From Oryzobacter faecalis (lineage in GTDB: Bacteria; Actinomycetota; Actinomycetes; Actinomycetales; Dermatophilaceae): a DNA stretch of 64,000 bases. A program made the translations under genes and the position numbers. Positions 8,010 to 15,793 of the stretch are shown piece by piece. Positions within the stretch are counted from its first letter, which is position 1; every line of letters begins with the position of its first letter. The stretch is taken from contig NZ_JBKOFW010000003.1 of the NCBI RefSeq assembly GCF_046764005.1, positions 186,001-250,000 of the forward strand. The letters are read 5' to 3'. The notes under the pieces were generated by a model. That model ran no database searches, was not told the DNA's origin, and saw only the letters and a list, made by a program, of their open reading frames with translations.

Positions 8010-8941
8010 GCCCTGCACCCGTGCACCGCCCGGCCTGGGCCGAGCTGCCGCTCGGGGACCACCTGCTCGCGGAGAGCCCCCGGTGGGACGCGGTCCGGCA
8101 GCGGCTGTCGTGGGTCGACCTCCTCGGCGGGACCGTGGCGACGGCGACGAGGAGCGGGGCTGCGTGGGGCGAGGTCCGTCGCCGGCGCCTCGGACGGATG
8201 CCGACGGCCGCGGAGCCACTGCCCGACGGGTCGCTCGCCGTCGCCGTCGACGGCGCCATGTGCGTCATCGACCCTCTCGGTGAGGTGAGCCGGCCAGTCG
8301 CGGTGACGGTGGCGCACCCCGAGGTGCGGACCAACGACATGACCGTCGATCCCGCGGGGAGGCTCCTCGTGGGCCTGTTCAGCGAGGACCGCGTCTCGGC
8401 TCGTGGTGGCGTCGTCGCGCTCGACCTGCGCCGGCGCACGGTGACCCCCGTCGTGCGCGGGTACGTCACGGCCAACGGGCTGGCGGTGAGCCCGGACGGC
8501 CGGGGCCTCTACGCCGTCGACACCGCCAGGGCGACGGTGCGTCGGCACCGGCTCGACGGGCCCCCCGAGGACGCGGGCCGCCTGCTCGTCGTCCATGAGG
8601 GGCCGGGGCGGCTGGACGGGCTCGCGGTGGGCCCGGACGGGGACCTGTGGGTCGCCGTCTGGGACGAGGGGCTGATCCACCGCTACGACCCGCGCGGGAC
8701 GCTGCGACAGGTCCTCGCCGCCCCGGTGGCCCGCCCGACCGCCGTGCTGGTCATCGAGTCCCGTGACGGGCGCGAGCTGGTGGTGACGACGGCGCGTGGC
8801 CGCCTTCCGGCAGCCGTCGGCGGCGACGGCGGCGACGGCGGCGACGGCGGCGACGGCGACCCCCGCCCCGAGGCGGTCAGGTCGCCGGAGGGGTCACCCA
8901 GCGCCGAAGGGCGTCTCTACGCCGCACCACTTCCGGACTGA
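8006..8941 (+). CDS. SMP-30/gluconolactonase family lactonase
   Basis: A 311-aa predicted six-bladed beta-propeller that hydrolyses an aldonolactone using one divalent metal. Visible ligands are Glu in LLAESPRWD, Asn in VRTNDMTVDP, Asn in VTANGLAVSPDG and Asp in RLDGLAVGPDGDLWVA. It starts at a GTG that overlaps the dehydratase stop. Near residues 272-285 a Gly-Gly-Asp repeat is inserted, encoded by a 9-bp tandem repeat, in what should be a surface loop. The gene is followed 11 bp later by the SnoaL-like gene. Confidence 0.85.
   Translation: MSPAPVHRPAWAELPLGDHLLAESPRWDAVRQRLSWVDLLGGTVATATRSGAAWGEVRRRRLGRMPTAAEPLPDGSLAVAVDGAMCVIDPLGEVSRPVAVTVAHPEVRTNDMTVDPAGRLLVGLFSEDRVSARGGVVALDLRRRTVTPVVRGYVTANGLAVSPDGRGLYAVDTARATVRRHRLDGPPEDAGRLLVVHEGPGRLDGLAVGPDGDLWVAVWDEGLIHRYDPRGTLRQVLAAPVARPTAVLVIESRDGRELVVTTARGRLPAAVGGDGGDGGDGGDGDPRPEAVRSPEGSPSAEGRLYAAPLPD
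8819..8860 (+). repeat. 9-bp tandem repeat inside the lactonase gene
   Basis: Four perfect copies of GGCGGCGAC are followed by GGCGAC, in frame, encoding (Gly-Gly-Asp)4-Gly-Asp. A perfect in-frame microsatellite like this can change copy number without breaking the reading frame. Confidence 0.85.
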
Positions 8942-8952
8942 GGAGAGGCACG

Positions 8953-9420
8953 ATGGACCGCTTGGAGGCCCTGGTCGCGGAGCGTGACTGCGAGAAGCTC
9001 ACCTACCGCTACTGCCGGTTCGCCGACGGGGGCGAGGCGTCCCGGCTGGCCGGACTGTTCACCGAGGACGGAGTGTTCGCCACCCCGGACCTCGAGCTGC
9101 GTGGTCGGCCAGCCATCGCGGAGACGTTCGCGCGGCGCGAGGCCCTCGCCGACCTGCGGACCCTGCACCTGTGCACGAACATCGACGTCGAGCTGCTCTC
9201 GCGGTCCGCGGCGCGAGGGTGGGTCAACCTGTGCCTCTTCCGCCGCTGGCGGGAGCCCGGTTCGCCGGGGCCCGTACCGGTCACGACGCCGGCCCTCGTC
9301 GCGTCGTACGAGGACGAGTACGAGCGCGTCGGTGGTCGATGGCTCTTCGCGAGCCGCGTCCAGCACGTGGCGTTCGCCGATCCCACCGACAGCGGGTGGA
9401 CACGCCCGGGAAGGCATTGA
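8953..9420 (+). CDS. SnoaL-like / NTF2-fold protein
   Basis: A 155-aa protein of the NTF2-like fold, about the usual length. The opening helix DCEKLTYRYCRFADGGEASRLAGLFTEDGVF and the GRPAIAETF segment are typical of the SnoaL_4-type group. Members are small isomerases, dehydratases or binding proteins, so the role here (for example epimerase or mutarotase) is open. GAGGAGAG precedes the ATG. The stop codon lies inside the -35 of the next operon, so the two operons abut. Confidence 0.75.
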   Translation: MDRLEALVAERDCEKLTYRYCRFADGGEASRLAGLFTEDGVFATPDLELRGRPAIAETFARREALADLRTLHLCTNIDVELLSRSAARGWVNLCLFRRWREPGSPGPVPVTTPALVASYEDEYERVGGRWLFASRVQHVAFADPTDSGWTRPGRH

Positions 9421-9445
9421 CACTGCATTATGCATTAGATATAAA
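9417..9445 (+). promoter_or_regulatory. Near-consensus promoter with nested GntR operator (site 4)
   Basis: TTGACA (9417-9422) matches the -35 consensus exactly, followed by a 17-bp spacer and TATAAA (9440-9445). GCATTATGC (9425-9433) fills the first half of the spacer, so a bound regulator would exclude RNA polymerase. This is the strongest sigma-A-type promoter seen in the window, and it drives the transporter operon. The -35 overlaps the stop codon of the preceding gene. Confidence 0.8.
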
Positions 9446-9481
9446 AAGGGCACGATCAGCACCGGCGCTGGGGAGGCACCC

Positions 9482-10837
9482 ATGGATGGCTCGACCGATC
9501 TCGACCGCAGGACGTTCTTCAAGGGCGCGGGGCTCATGGGCGCCGCGCTCGCCGTGCCCGGCCTCGTGGCGGGCTGCGGCGACGGCGGCGCCTCCCAGGG
9601 CGCCGGAACCCAGACGCTGGAGTTCTGGTGGAACCCCAGCGTCGAGTCCGCCGACCAGATGCAGACGTGGATGAACGGGGTCATCAAGGAGTTCGTCGCG
9701 GCGAACCAGGGCACGGCCGTCGAGTCGACGACCCAGCCCTCGGAACAGCTGGCGAGCAACTTCCGCACCGCCTGCCAGTCCAGGACGGGGTCCGACCTCC
9801 AGCACCAGTACTCCGGCCCCTACACGTTGCAGTTCGTCTGGGAGAAGTGCATCGCCCCTCTCGACGGAACCCTCGACGCCGAGACGATGGGGCACGTCCT
9901 GCCCCCTCAGGCCCTCGACATCTACAAGTTCCAGGGGAAGACCTGGGCCCTGCCCTGGTACAACGCCCCCATCCCCCTCATGTACAACAAGGCCCTCTTC
10001 ACGAAGGCCGGGCTCGACCCCGAGAAGCCACCGGCCACGATGGACGAGCTCATCTCGGCGGCGGCCGCCCTGCGGAAGGCCGGCATCACCCCGTGGGGGT
10101 ACGGGGTCAAGAACCTGACCGGCATCGGGAACTTCTCCGGCATGTTCAACACGCAGAACCTCGATGACCCCAAGGAGCTGCTGCCCGTCGTGCTGGGCGA
10201 GCAGAAGTACACGGACCCGAAGTTCTCCCAGTGGCTGACCTGGGTCAAGCAGATGATCGACGCCGAGGTATTCAACCCCGACGTCACCTCCCTCGAGTAC
10301 GCCGACGCGATGAACATGTTCCTCGCCGGCAAGTGCGCCTTCGCCATCACGAGCAGCCTCACGAAGTTCGAGGCGGCCCTGAAGGGCGACCTCGGTGTGA
10401 TGGCGCCGCCCAAGTGCGGGTCCGGAGCCCTGGCCGGCCGGGTGCACTTCAACTCGCATCCGCTGTTCATCACGAGCTTCTCGGAGAAGAAGGAGCTGGC
10501 CGCCAAGTTCCTGGCGTTCCTCCACCGCCCCGAGGCGCTCAACGGCATGTACAAGGCGACCGGCTTCTTCCCGGCTGACGACCGCTTCGACAGCTCGACG
10601 ATGAACTCCCCCCAGGACCAGCAGCTGTGGGAGCTCCAGAGCAACCAGTCGACGATCGGCTACCAGAACTTCTGGCCCTCGAAGATGGACCGCGAGAACT
10701 CCTTCCTCGCCGTGCAGGCGGTGTTCTCGGGGACCGCTCCCGAGAAGGCTGCCGAGGAGGTCGAGCAGCGCCTCGGGGCGTGGCGGCAGTCCGCGGCCAA
10801 CGAGCTGAAGAACTTCAGGGCGTGGTCCGGGAGCTGA
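9482..10837 (+). CDS. Sugar ABC transporter substrate-binding lipoprotein (Tat-type signal)
   Basis: A 451-aa family-1 extracellular solute-binding protein. The signal DRRTFFKGAGLMGAALAV then GLVAGC combines a twin-arginine motif with a lipobox; the Cys would be lipidated. The mature part follows the usual two-lobe pattern, with LEFWWNPSVES at the first strand and LPWYNAPIPLMYNKALF near the hinge. GGGAGG lies before the ATG. It is the first gene of an operon with two permeases, so it binds the imported sugar or oligosaccharide. No ATPase is encoded in the island, as is common for importers served by a shared MsmK/UgpC-type ATPase. Confidence 0.92.
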   Translation: MDGSTDLDRRTFFKGAGLMGAALAVPGLVAGCGDGGASQGAGTQTLEFWWNPSVESADQMQTWMNGVIKEFVAANQGTAVESTTQPSEQLASNFRTACQSRTGSDLQHQYSGPYTLQFVWEKCIAPLDGTLDAETMGHVLPPQALDIYKFQGKTWALPWYNAPIPLMYNKALFTKAGLDPEKPPATMDELISAAAALRKAGITPWGYGVKNLTGIGNFSGMFNTQNLDDPKELLPVVLGEQKYTDPKFSQWLTWVKQMIDAEVFNPDVTSLEYADAMNMFLAGKCAFAITSSLTKFEAALKGDLGVMAPPKCGSGALAGRVHFNSHPLFITSFSEKKELAAKFLAFLHRPEALNGMYKATGFFPADDRFDSSTMNSPQDQQLWELQSNQSTIGYQNFWPSKMDRENSFLAVQAVFSGTAPEKAAEEVEQRLGAWRQSAANELKNFRAWSGS

Positions 10838-10896
10838 TCTCGCGACCGGCCTCCCGTCACGGAGGCGACGCCACCGACCCTGAGGTGACCCCACCG

Positions 10897-11793
10897 ATGG
10901 CCACGACCCTGCAGCACCACCGACCCCGCACCACCCGCAGACGGGACGCTCGCGCGGCCGTCGTGTTCATGCTGCCGGCAGCCGCCTTCGTCGGGTTCGT
11001 CTTCATCTACCCCATCTTCGCGGTCGTCCGGACCAGCTTCCTGGACCCGTTCACCGACGAGTTCGCCGGGCTGGCCAACTACCGGGCCCTCTTCAGCGAC
11101 CCGATCTTCCACGCCGCGGTGACGAACAACCTCAAGCTGTTCGTCGTCCTCCCGTTCCTCGTCATCACCTCGCTGGTCGTGGCGCAGATCCTCCACGACC
11201 AGATCCGGGGGTGGCGGCTGTACCGCGCCATCATCTTCGTGCCCTACGTCGTACCCGTCGTGGTCGCGGCACTGGTGTTCGGCCAGATCCTCCAGAGCCG
11301 GGGCCTGGTCAACGCCATCCTGGAGGCGGTGGGGCTCGGCGGGCTGGCGCAGAACTGGCTGGGGGACCCGAAGACGGCGGTGTGGTCGGTCGCCGGCGTC
11401 GTCCAGTGGCGCGAGCTCGCCTTCGGGGTGATCCTCTTCCTCGCCCGGATGACGCAGCTGCCCGTCGACCTGTACGACGCCGCCAGGGTGGACGGGGCGA
11501 ACTGGTACCAGCGGCTGCGTCACGTCACCGTCCCCCAGATGTCGACGATGATCGCGTTCTACGCCGGCATCATCGTCGTGGCCCTGTTCAACTGGGTCTT
11601 CAACTACGTGTTCGTGCTCACCAAGGGCGGGCCCGGGACCAGCACGTACGTCATGGAGTACTACATCTACAGCCGGGCGTTCATCTACGGCGACTTCGGG
11701 AACGCCGCTGCGCTGTCGACCCTCATGCTCGGGGCCATCCTCGCCTTCATGGTCACCTTCCTCACGTGGCTGTCGAGGAGGGGGGCGCTGTGA
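10897..11793 (+). CDS. Sugar ABC transporter permease (MalF/UgpA type)
   Basis: A 298-aa inner-membrane permease with six predicted helices. The EAA loop that contacts the ATPase is YDAARVDGANWYQRLRHVTVP (in two parts, near residue 195). GAGGTGA 8 nt upstream favours the ATG at 10897 over a GTG 12 bp earlier. The first 25 residues are basic and cytoplasmic. Its stop overlaps the GTG of the second permease, indicating coupled translation. Confidence 0.92.
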   Translation: MATTLQHHRPRTTRRRDARAAVVFMLPAAAFVGFVFIYPIFAVVRTSFLDPFTDEFAGLANYRALFSDPIFHAAVTNNLKLFVVLPFLVITSLVVAQILHDQIRGWRLYRAIIFVPYVVPVVVAALVFGQILQSRGLVNAILEAVGLGGLAQNWLGDPKTAVWSVAGVVQWRELAFGVILFLARMTQLPVDLYDAARVDGANWYQRLRHVTVPQMSTMIAFYAGIIVVALFNWVFNYVFVLTKGGPGTSTYVMEYYIYSRAFIYGDFGNAAALSTLMLGAILAFMVTFLTWLSRRGAL

Positions 11794-12635
11794 CCGCCGT
11801 CAGCCGGTACCGACCGGTCGACGTGGTCGGCTCCCTGACCAAGCACGGGGTCGCCCTGGCCGTCACCCTGTCGGCGATCGTCCCGCTGTACTTCATGGTC
11901 AGCACCTCGTTCAAGACCGAGGTGCAGTACGCGGACAGCCAGCTGGCCCCGCCGACGTCCCCGACGCTGCTGAACTACGAGCAGATCCTCGGCAACCCCA
12001 TGTTCCTCACCTGGATCCGCAACAGCTTCGTCCTGACCGTCGTCTCCGTCGCCATCGGGATCGCCATCTCCGCCCTGGCGGCGTACGCGTTGGCGTGCAT
12101 GGACTTCCCCGGCCGGCAGGTCGCGTTCATCGGCTTCGTCGCCATGCTCGGCGCCCCCGCCGTGACCGTGGCCATCCCCCTGTTCCGGGTGATGGTCGAG
12201 GCCAGGCTCATCAACACCCTGCCGGGAGCGGTCATCGCCTACGTGGGCCTGATGATCCCGTACACGACCTACTTCCTCACCGGCTTCTTCAGGCGGCTGC
12301 CCTCGGCCCTGTTCGAGGCCGCGCAGCTCGACGGTGCCGGGCACCTGACGATGTTCCGGAGGATCGCCCTCCCGCTGTCGCGCCCGGGCGTCATCACCCT
12401 CGCCATCGTCAACACGCTCTGGGTGTGGAACGAGCTGCTCATCGCCATCATCTTCCTGCAGCGCAACGACAAGCGGACACTCATGGCCGGGCTCACCGTC
12501 TTCCAGGGCGAGTTCTCGAGCAACATCCCCGCGATCATGGCCGGGCTGACCATCGCGGCCCTGCCGATGTTCGTCCTCTACGTCACCGGCGTCCGCTACT
12601 TCCTGTCCGGCTTCATGGCCGGCTCGGAGAAGTGA
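11790..12635 (+). CDS. Sugar ABC transporter permease (MalG/UgpE type)
   Basis: A 281-aa permease forming a heterodimer with the preceding one. It has six predicted helices and the EAA motif FEAAQLDGAGHLTMFRRIALP. It starts at a GTG overlapping the previous stop (GTGA), and its TGA shares one base with the next ATG (TGATG). The run of overlaps shows that the exporter and enzymes downstream belong to the same transcript. Confidence 0.92.
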   Translation: MTAVSRYRPVDVVGSLTKHGVALAVTLSAIVPLYFMVSTSFKTEVQYADSQLAPPTSPTLLNYEQILGNPMFLTWIRNSFVLTVVSVAIGIAISALAAYALACMDFPGRQVAFIGFVAMLGAPAVTVAIPLFRVMVEARLINTLPGAVIAYVGLMIPYTTYFLTGFFRRLPSALFEAAQLDGAGHLTMFRRIALPLSRPGVITLAIVNTLWVWNELLIAIIFLQRNDKRTLMAGLTVFQGEFSSNIPAIMAGLTIAALPMFVLYVTGVRYFLSGFMAGSEK

Positions 12636-13381
12636 TGTCACTCCTCGTGCCCGTCCTCGTGGTGGTGCTCGCCGGGGTCCTCACGGGCGTCACCGGCTTC
12701 GGCTTCAGCGTCCTGTCGGTGCCCCTCCTCCTGCTCGTGCTCCCTCCTCGGGAGGTCGTCGTGATCGCCCTGTGCCTGGTGCCGCTCACCAGCGCGGTCC
12801 TCCTGCTCTCGCCGAGCCTTCGCGGGCAGGTGCGTGCGAGGACCGTCGGTGCGCTCACCGCGTGCTCCGTCATCGGCCTTCCCGTCGGCATCGTCGTGTT
12901 CGAGCACGTCGACCCGATGTGGGTCACCGGGCTCATGGGTGTGGTCCTGGCCGCGTACGCCGGCTACGGGCTGGCCGGCTCGGGCCGCGTCGCCGTCCAC
13001 CGGCACTGGGTCGTCCCCAGCGGTGTCCTCGGCGGCATCCTGGCGACGAGCACCGGCCTGAGCGGGCCGGCTGTCGCGATGTACGTCCACGGCCGCCGGG
13101 TCTCCGCGCGACAGCAGGCCGCGACGATGGCCGCCTACGTCGGCGCCGTCAGCATCCTCGGCCTGGCCCTGCTGACCCTGCGGGGAGCCGTGGCCTGCAC
13201 GGACCTGCGGCTCGTCGCGCAGATCGGCCCGGCTGCGGTCGCCGGGACGCTGCTGGGCCGGTGGTGGGCGGGCAGACGCCACGACCTGCTCGACCGCGTC
13301 ACGCTCGTGGCGCTGGGACTCATGGGGGTGTGGACGTTGGGACGGGCACTGGTGTGGTTGACGAGAGGAGCGTGGGGATGA
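12635..13381 (+). CDS. TSUP-family (TauE/SafE) membrane exporter
   Basis: A 248-aa protein with about eight hydrophobic helices and the TSUP pattern GVLTGVTGFGFSVLSVPLLLL, repeated in part as GGILATSTGLSGPAVAMY. TauE/SafE proteins move small anions, chiefly sulfite, sulfolactate, sulfoacetate and other organosulfur or organic acids. Its place between a sugar importer and catabolic enzymes, with overlaps on both sides, suggests that it exports a product of the pathway. That is the main hint that the substrate could be a sulfonated sugar such as sulfoquinovose. Export of an ordinary hydroxy acid fits equally well. Confidence 0.85.
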   Translation: MSLLVPVLVVVLAGVLTGVTGFGFSVLSVPLLLLVLPPREVVVIALCLVPLTSAVLLLSPSLRGQVRARTVGALTACSVIGLPVGIVVFEHVDPMWVTGLMGVVLAAYAGYGLAGSGRVAVHRHWVVPSGVLGGILATSTGLSGPAVAMYVHGRRVSARQQAATMAAYVGAVSILGLALLTLRGAVACTDLRLVAQIGPAAVAGTLLGRWWAGRRHDLLDRVTLVALGLMGVWTLGRALVWLTRGAWG

Positions 13382-14289
13382 CGGACACGAGCAGGGGCGC
13401 CGCCCCGGGGAGCCTGAGGGGCGTGGTCCCCATCCCGGTGACCACCTTCAGCAGCGGCGGGAAGCTCGACCTGGCCGGGTTGCGCTCCCAGGTGGAGTTC
13501 TGCCTCGGCCACGGCGCCGACGGCATCCTCTACCCGGGCGTGGTCAGCGAGTTCTACACACTGAGCGACGACGAACGACGAGCAGCCGTCGAGACGGTCG
13601 TGGACGCCACCAGCGGTCACGTACCGGTCGCGGTCGGTGTCACCGGGGCCAGCACCGACACCGCGGTCGACTTCACCCGTCACGCGGCAGGTCTCGGGGT
13701 GGCGGCGGTGATGACGATGGTCCCCTACGTCCAGCACTTCTTCGCCCCGTCGACGTCCTTCGTGGTCGAGCACACCCGCCGGGTCGCAGAGGTCGGTGTC
13801 CCCGTCATCATGCAGAACGCGCGGGTCGGGTTCCCCCTGGGAGCACAGGCACTCGCCGACGTCGTCGCCTCCGTTCCCGGTGTGCGGTACGTCAAGGAGG
13901 AGAGCAACCCTCCCACCCAGGGCATCTCGGCCGTCATCGGGGCGCTCGGCGACGCCATCGACGGCGTCTTCGGCGGCATCGGCGGGGTGTACCTCGTCAA
14001 CGAGCTCGAACGGGGAGCGGTCGGGACGATGCCGTCGCCGGCCTTCGTCGACCGCGTGGTCTCGGCCTACCGGACGTGGACCGAGCACGGTCCGGACACG
14101 GCCCAGCAGGAGATCGACGCCATGGGGTCGCTGTTCACCCGCGAGGTGCTCTACAACGTCGCGTTCCACAAGGAGGTGCTCCGACGGCGTGGCGTCATCA
14201 GCGACGCCACCGTGCGCATCGCCAGCCCGGCCCTGGACGAGGTCGACCTCGCCGACCTCGACCGGATGATGCGAGGAGCCGGGCTGTGA
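13378..14289 (+). CDS. Dihydrodipicolinate synthase family aldolase/lyase
   Basis: A 303-aa TIM-barrel enzyme of the DHDPS/NAL class I family. The Schiff-base Lys is in VRYVKEESN. The family Tyr, normally in a YN-P-RTG segment, is missing: the equivalent stretch here is VIMQNARVG, with Gln in that place and a shortened loop. The first strand VPIPVTTFSSGGKLDLAGL is normal. In context it would cleave a 2-keto-3-deoxy acid into pyruvate and an aldehyde, but the missing Tyr makes a different lyase, dehydratase or isomerase reaction possible. The start overlaps the TSUP stop (ATGA). Confidence 0.85.
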   Translation: MTDTSRGAAPGSLRGVVPIPVTTFSSGGKLDLAGLRSQVEFCLGHGADGILYPGVVSEFYTLSDDERRAAVETVVDATSGHVPVAVGVTGASTDTAVDFTRHAAGLGVAAVMTMVPYVQHFFAPSTSFVVEHTRRVAEVGVPVIMQNARVGFPLGAQALADVVASVPGVRYVKEESNPPTQGISAVIGALGDAIDGVFGGIGGVYLVNELERGAVGTMPSPAFVDRVVSAYRTWTEHGPDTAQQEIDAMGSLFTREVLYNVAFHKEVLRRRGVISDATVRIASPALDEVDLADLDRMMRGAGL

Positions 14290-15074
14290 GCACGAGCGCC
14301 CCGACGGCAGGTGGTGCGCGCCACGCCCTCGTCGTCGGGTCCAGCTCGGCGATCGGTCTGGCGATCGCCGAGCGCCTCCGTGGGCGGGGCGACGAGGTCC
14401 TGGGTGTCAGCCTCGACCCGGCCGAGGGGGTGTGTGAGCACCTGGTGGCCGACTGCTCCGACCCCGCCGAGGTGGCCCGTGTGTTCGAGGTCGTCCTGGA
14501 CCGCTTCGACGGGCGCCTCGACGTGCTCGTCACCGCAGCCGCGCGGAACCCCCGCGCCCGCGCCGTCGACCAGACCGACGAGATGTGGCGCACCGCCCTC
14601 GGGGCCACCCTCGACTCCGCCTTCTACAGCGCCCGCGCCGCGCTGCCGCACATGCCGCGCGGAGGCAGCGTGGTCGCCGTGTCCTCGGTGATGTCGCACC
14701 ACGTGTCGCCCGGCGTCGCCGGCTACGCGGCCGCCAAGGGCGGCCTGGAGGCGCTCGTCCGCGTCCTCGCGCTCGAGCACGGCGCTGCCGGCATCCGCGT
14801 GAACGCGGTGGCCCCCGGCCTGATCGGCGGTCAGGACCTCGTCAACGCCGCGGAGGGCTACCCGCTGGGGCGGACCGGCACCGCGGAGGAGGTGGCGGCC
14901 GTCGTCGACTTCCTCGCGTCACCGGAGGCGTCATTCGTGACCGGCACGGTGGTCACCGTCGACGGTGGGCTGTCCGTCACCCAGACCGGAGCCTGGGCCC
15001 GCCCGGACCTGCGCCGTCTCATCGACCCCGGGTCGCCCGACGCCTGGCCCACCGGCCCCGGGGACCGCCGATGA
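14286..15074 (+). CDS. SDR-family oxidoreductase (first of two)
   Basis: A 262-aa Rossmann enzyme starting at a GTG that overlaps the previous stop. The cofactor loop is VVGSSSAIGLAIAERL, a variant of TGxxxGxG. The catalytic Ser is in VAVSSVMSHH and the YxxxK pair in GYAAAKGG. The usual NNAG is replaced by VTAAARN. The C-terminus VTVDGGLSVTQTG is typical of NAD(P)-dependent sugar dehydrogenases, with an extra 30-residue tail. It is either the entry dehydrogenase (aldose to lactone) or the enzyme oxidising C4 of a 2-keto-3-deoxy acid; sequence alone does not decide. Confidence 0.85.
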   Translation: MSTSAPTAGGARHALVVGSSSAIGLAIAERLRGRGDEVLGVSLDPAEGVCEHLVADCSDPAEVARVFEVVLDRFDGRLDVLVTAAARNPRARAVDQTDEMWRTALGATLDSAFYSARAALPHMPRGGSVVAVSSVMSHHVSPGVAGYAAAKGGLEALVRVLALEHGAAGIRVNAVAPGLIGGQDLVNAAEGYPLGRTGTAEEVAAVVDFLASPEASFVTGTVVTVDGGLSVTQTGAWARPDLRRLIDPGSPDAWPTGPGDRR

Positions 15075-15745
15075 GACGGGCGGTCGTCACCGGAGGGATG
15101 AGCGGGCTCGGTGCCGCCTGCGCCGAGCGCCTCGCCGACGAGGGGCTCGACGTCGTGCGGCTCGACGTCACACCGGACGCCGACGAGGTCGTGGACGTCA
15201 GCGACGAGGCTGCGGTGCAGGCTGCCGTGGCCCGGGTCGGGCGCGTGGACGTCCTCGTGAACAGCGCCGGCGTCGTGGGCCCCAACGCGCCCCTGGTCGA
15301 CGTGTCGACCTCGGACTGGGAGCGGACCTTCGCGGTCAACGTCACCGGGACGTTCCTCATGTGCCGCACCGTGGTGCCCGCCATGGTGGAGGCCGGTTGG
15401 GGCCGCGTCGTCAACCTGGCCTCGATGGCGGGCAAGGACGGCAACCCGGGGCTGAGCGCCTACTCCGCCTCCAAGGCGGCCGTCATCGCCCTGACGAAGT
15501 CGCTCGGGAAGGAGCTGGCGACGAGCGGGGTGCTCGTCAACGCCGTGACCCCGGCCGTGTTCGAGACCCCGATGAACGCGACGACCGCGCCGGAGGTGCT
15601 GGACCGGCTCGTCTCCCTGATCCCCATGCGCCGGCTGGGACGTCCCGAGGAGCTCGCCGCACTCGTGGCCTGGCTCGCCTCGGACGAGTGCAGCTTCTCC
15701 ACGGGCGCCGTCTACGACATCAGCGGCGGACGTGCGACCTACTGA
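15071..15745 (+). CDS. SDR-family oxidoreductase (second of two)
   Basis: A 224-aa classical short-chain dehydrogenase. The cofactor motif is VTGGMSGLGAACAERL; NSAG, the catalytic Ser in NLASMAGKDG and YSASK are all present. The Asp after the second strand (VVRLDVT) suggests a preference for NAD. The ATG overlaps the preceding stop (ATGA). It is short for the family but has all the core elements. With the first SDR it could perform the two oxidations of a diketo pathway. Confidence 0.88.
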   Translation: MRRAVVTGGMSGLGAACAERLADEGLDVVRLDVTPDADEVVDVSDEAAVQAAVARVGRVDVLVNSAGVVGPNAPLVDVSTSDWERTFAVNVTGTFLMCRTVVPAMVEAGWGRVVNLASMAGKDGNPGLSAYSASKAAVIALTKSLGKELATSGVLVNAVTPAVFETPMNATTAPEVLDRLVSLIPMRRLGRPEELAALVAWLASDECSFSTGAVYDISGGRATY

Positions 15746-15793
15746 CCCTTCGCGACCGGCCGTGGTCGCGCGAACGACGAGGAGGACGGCACG

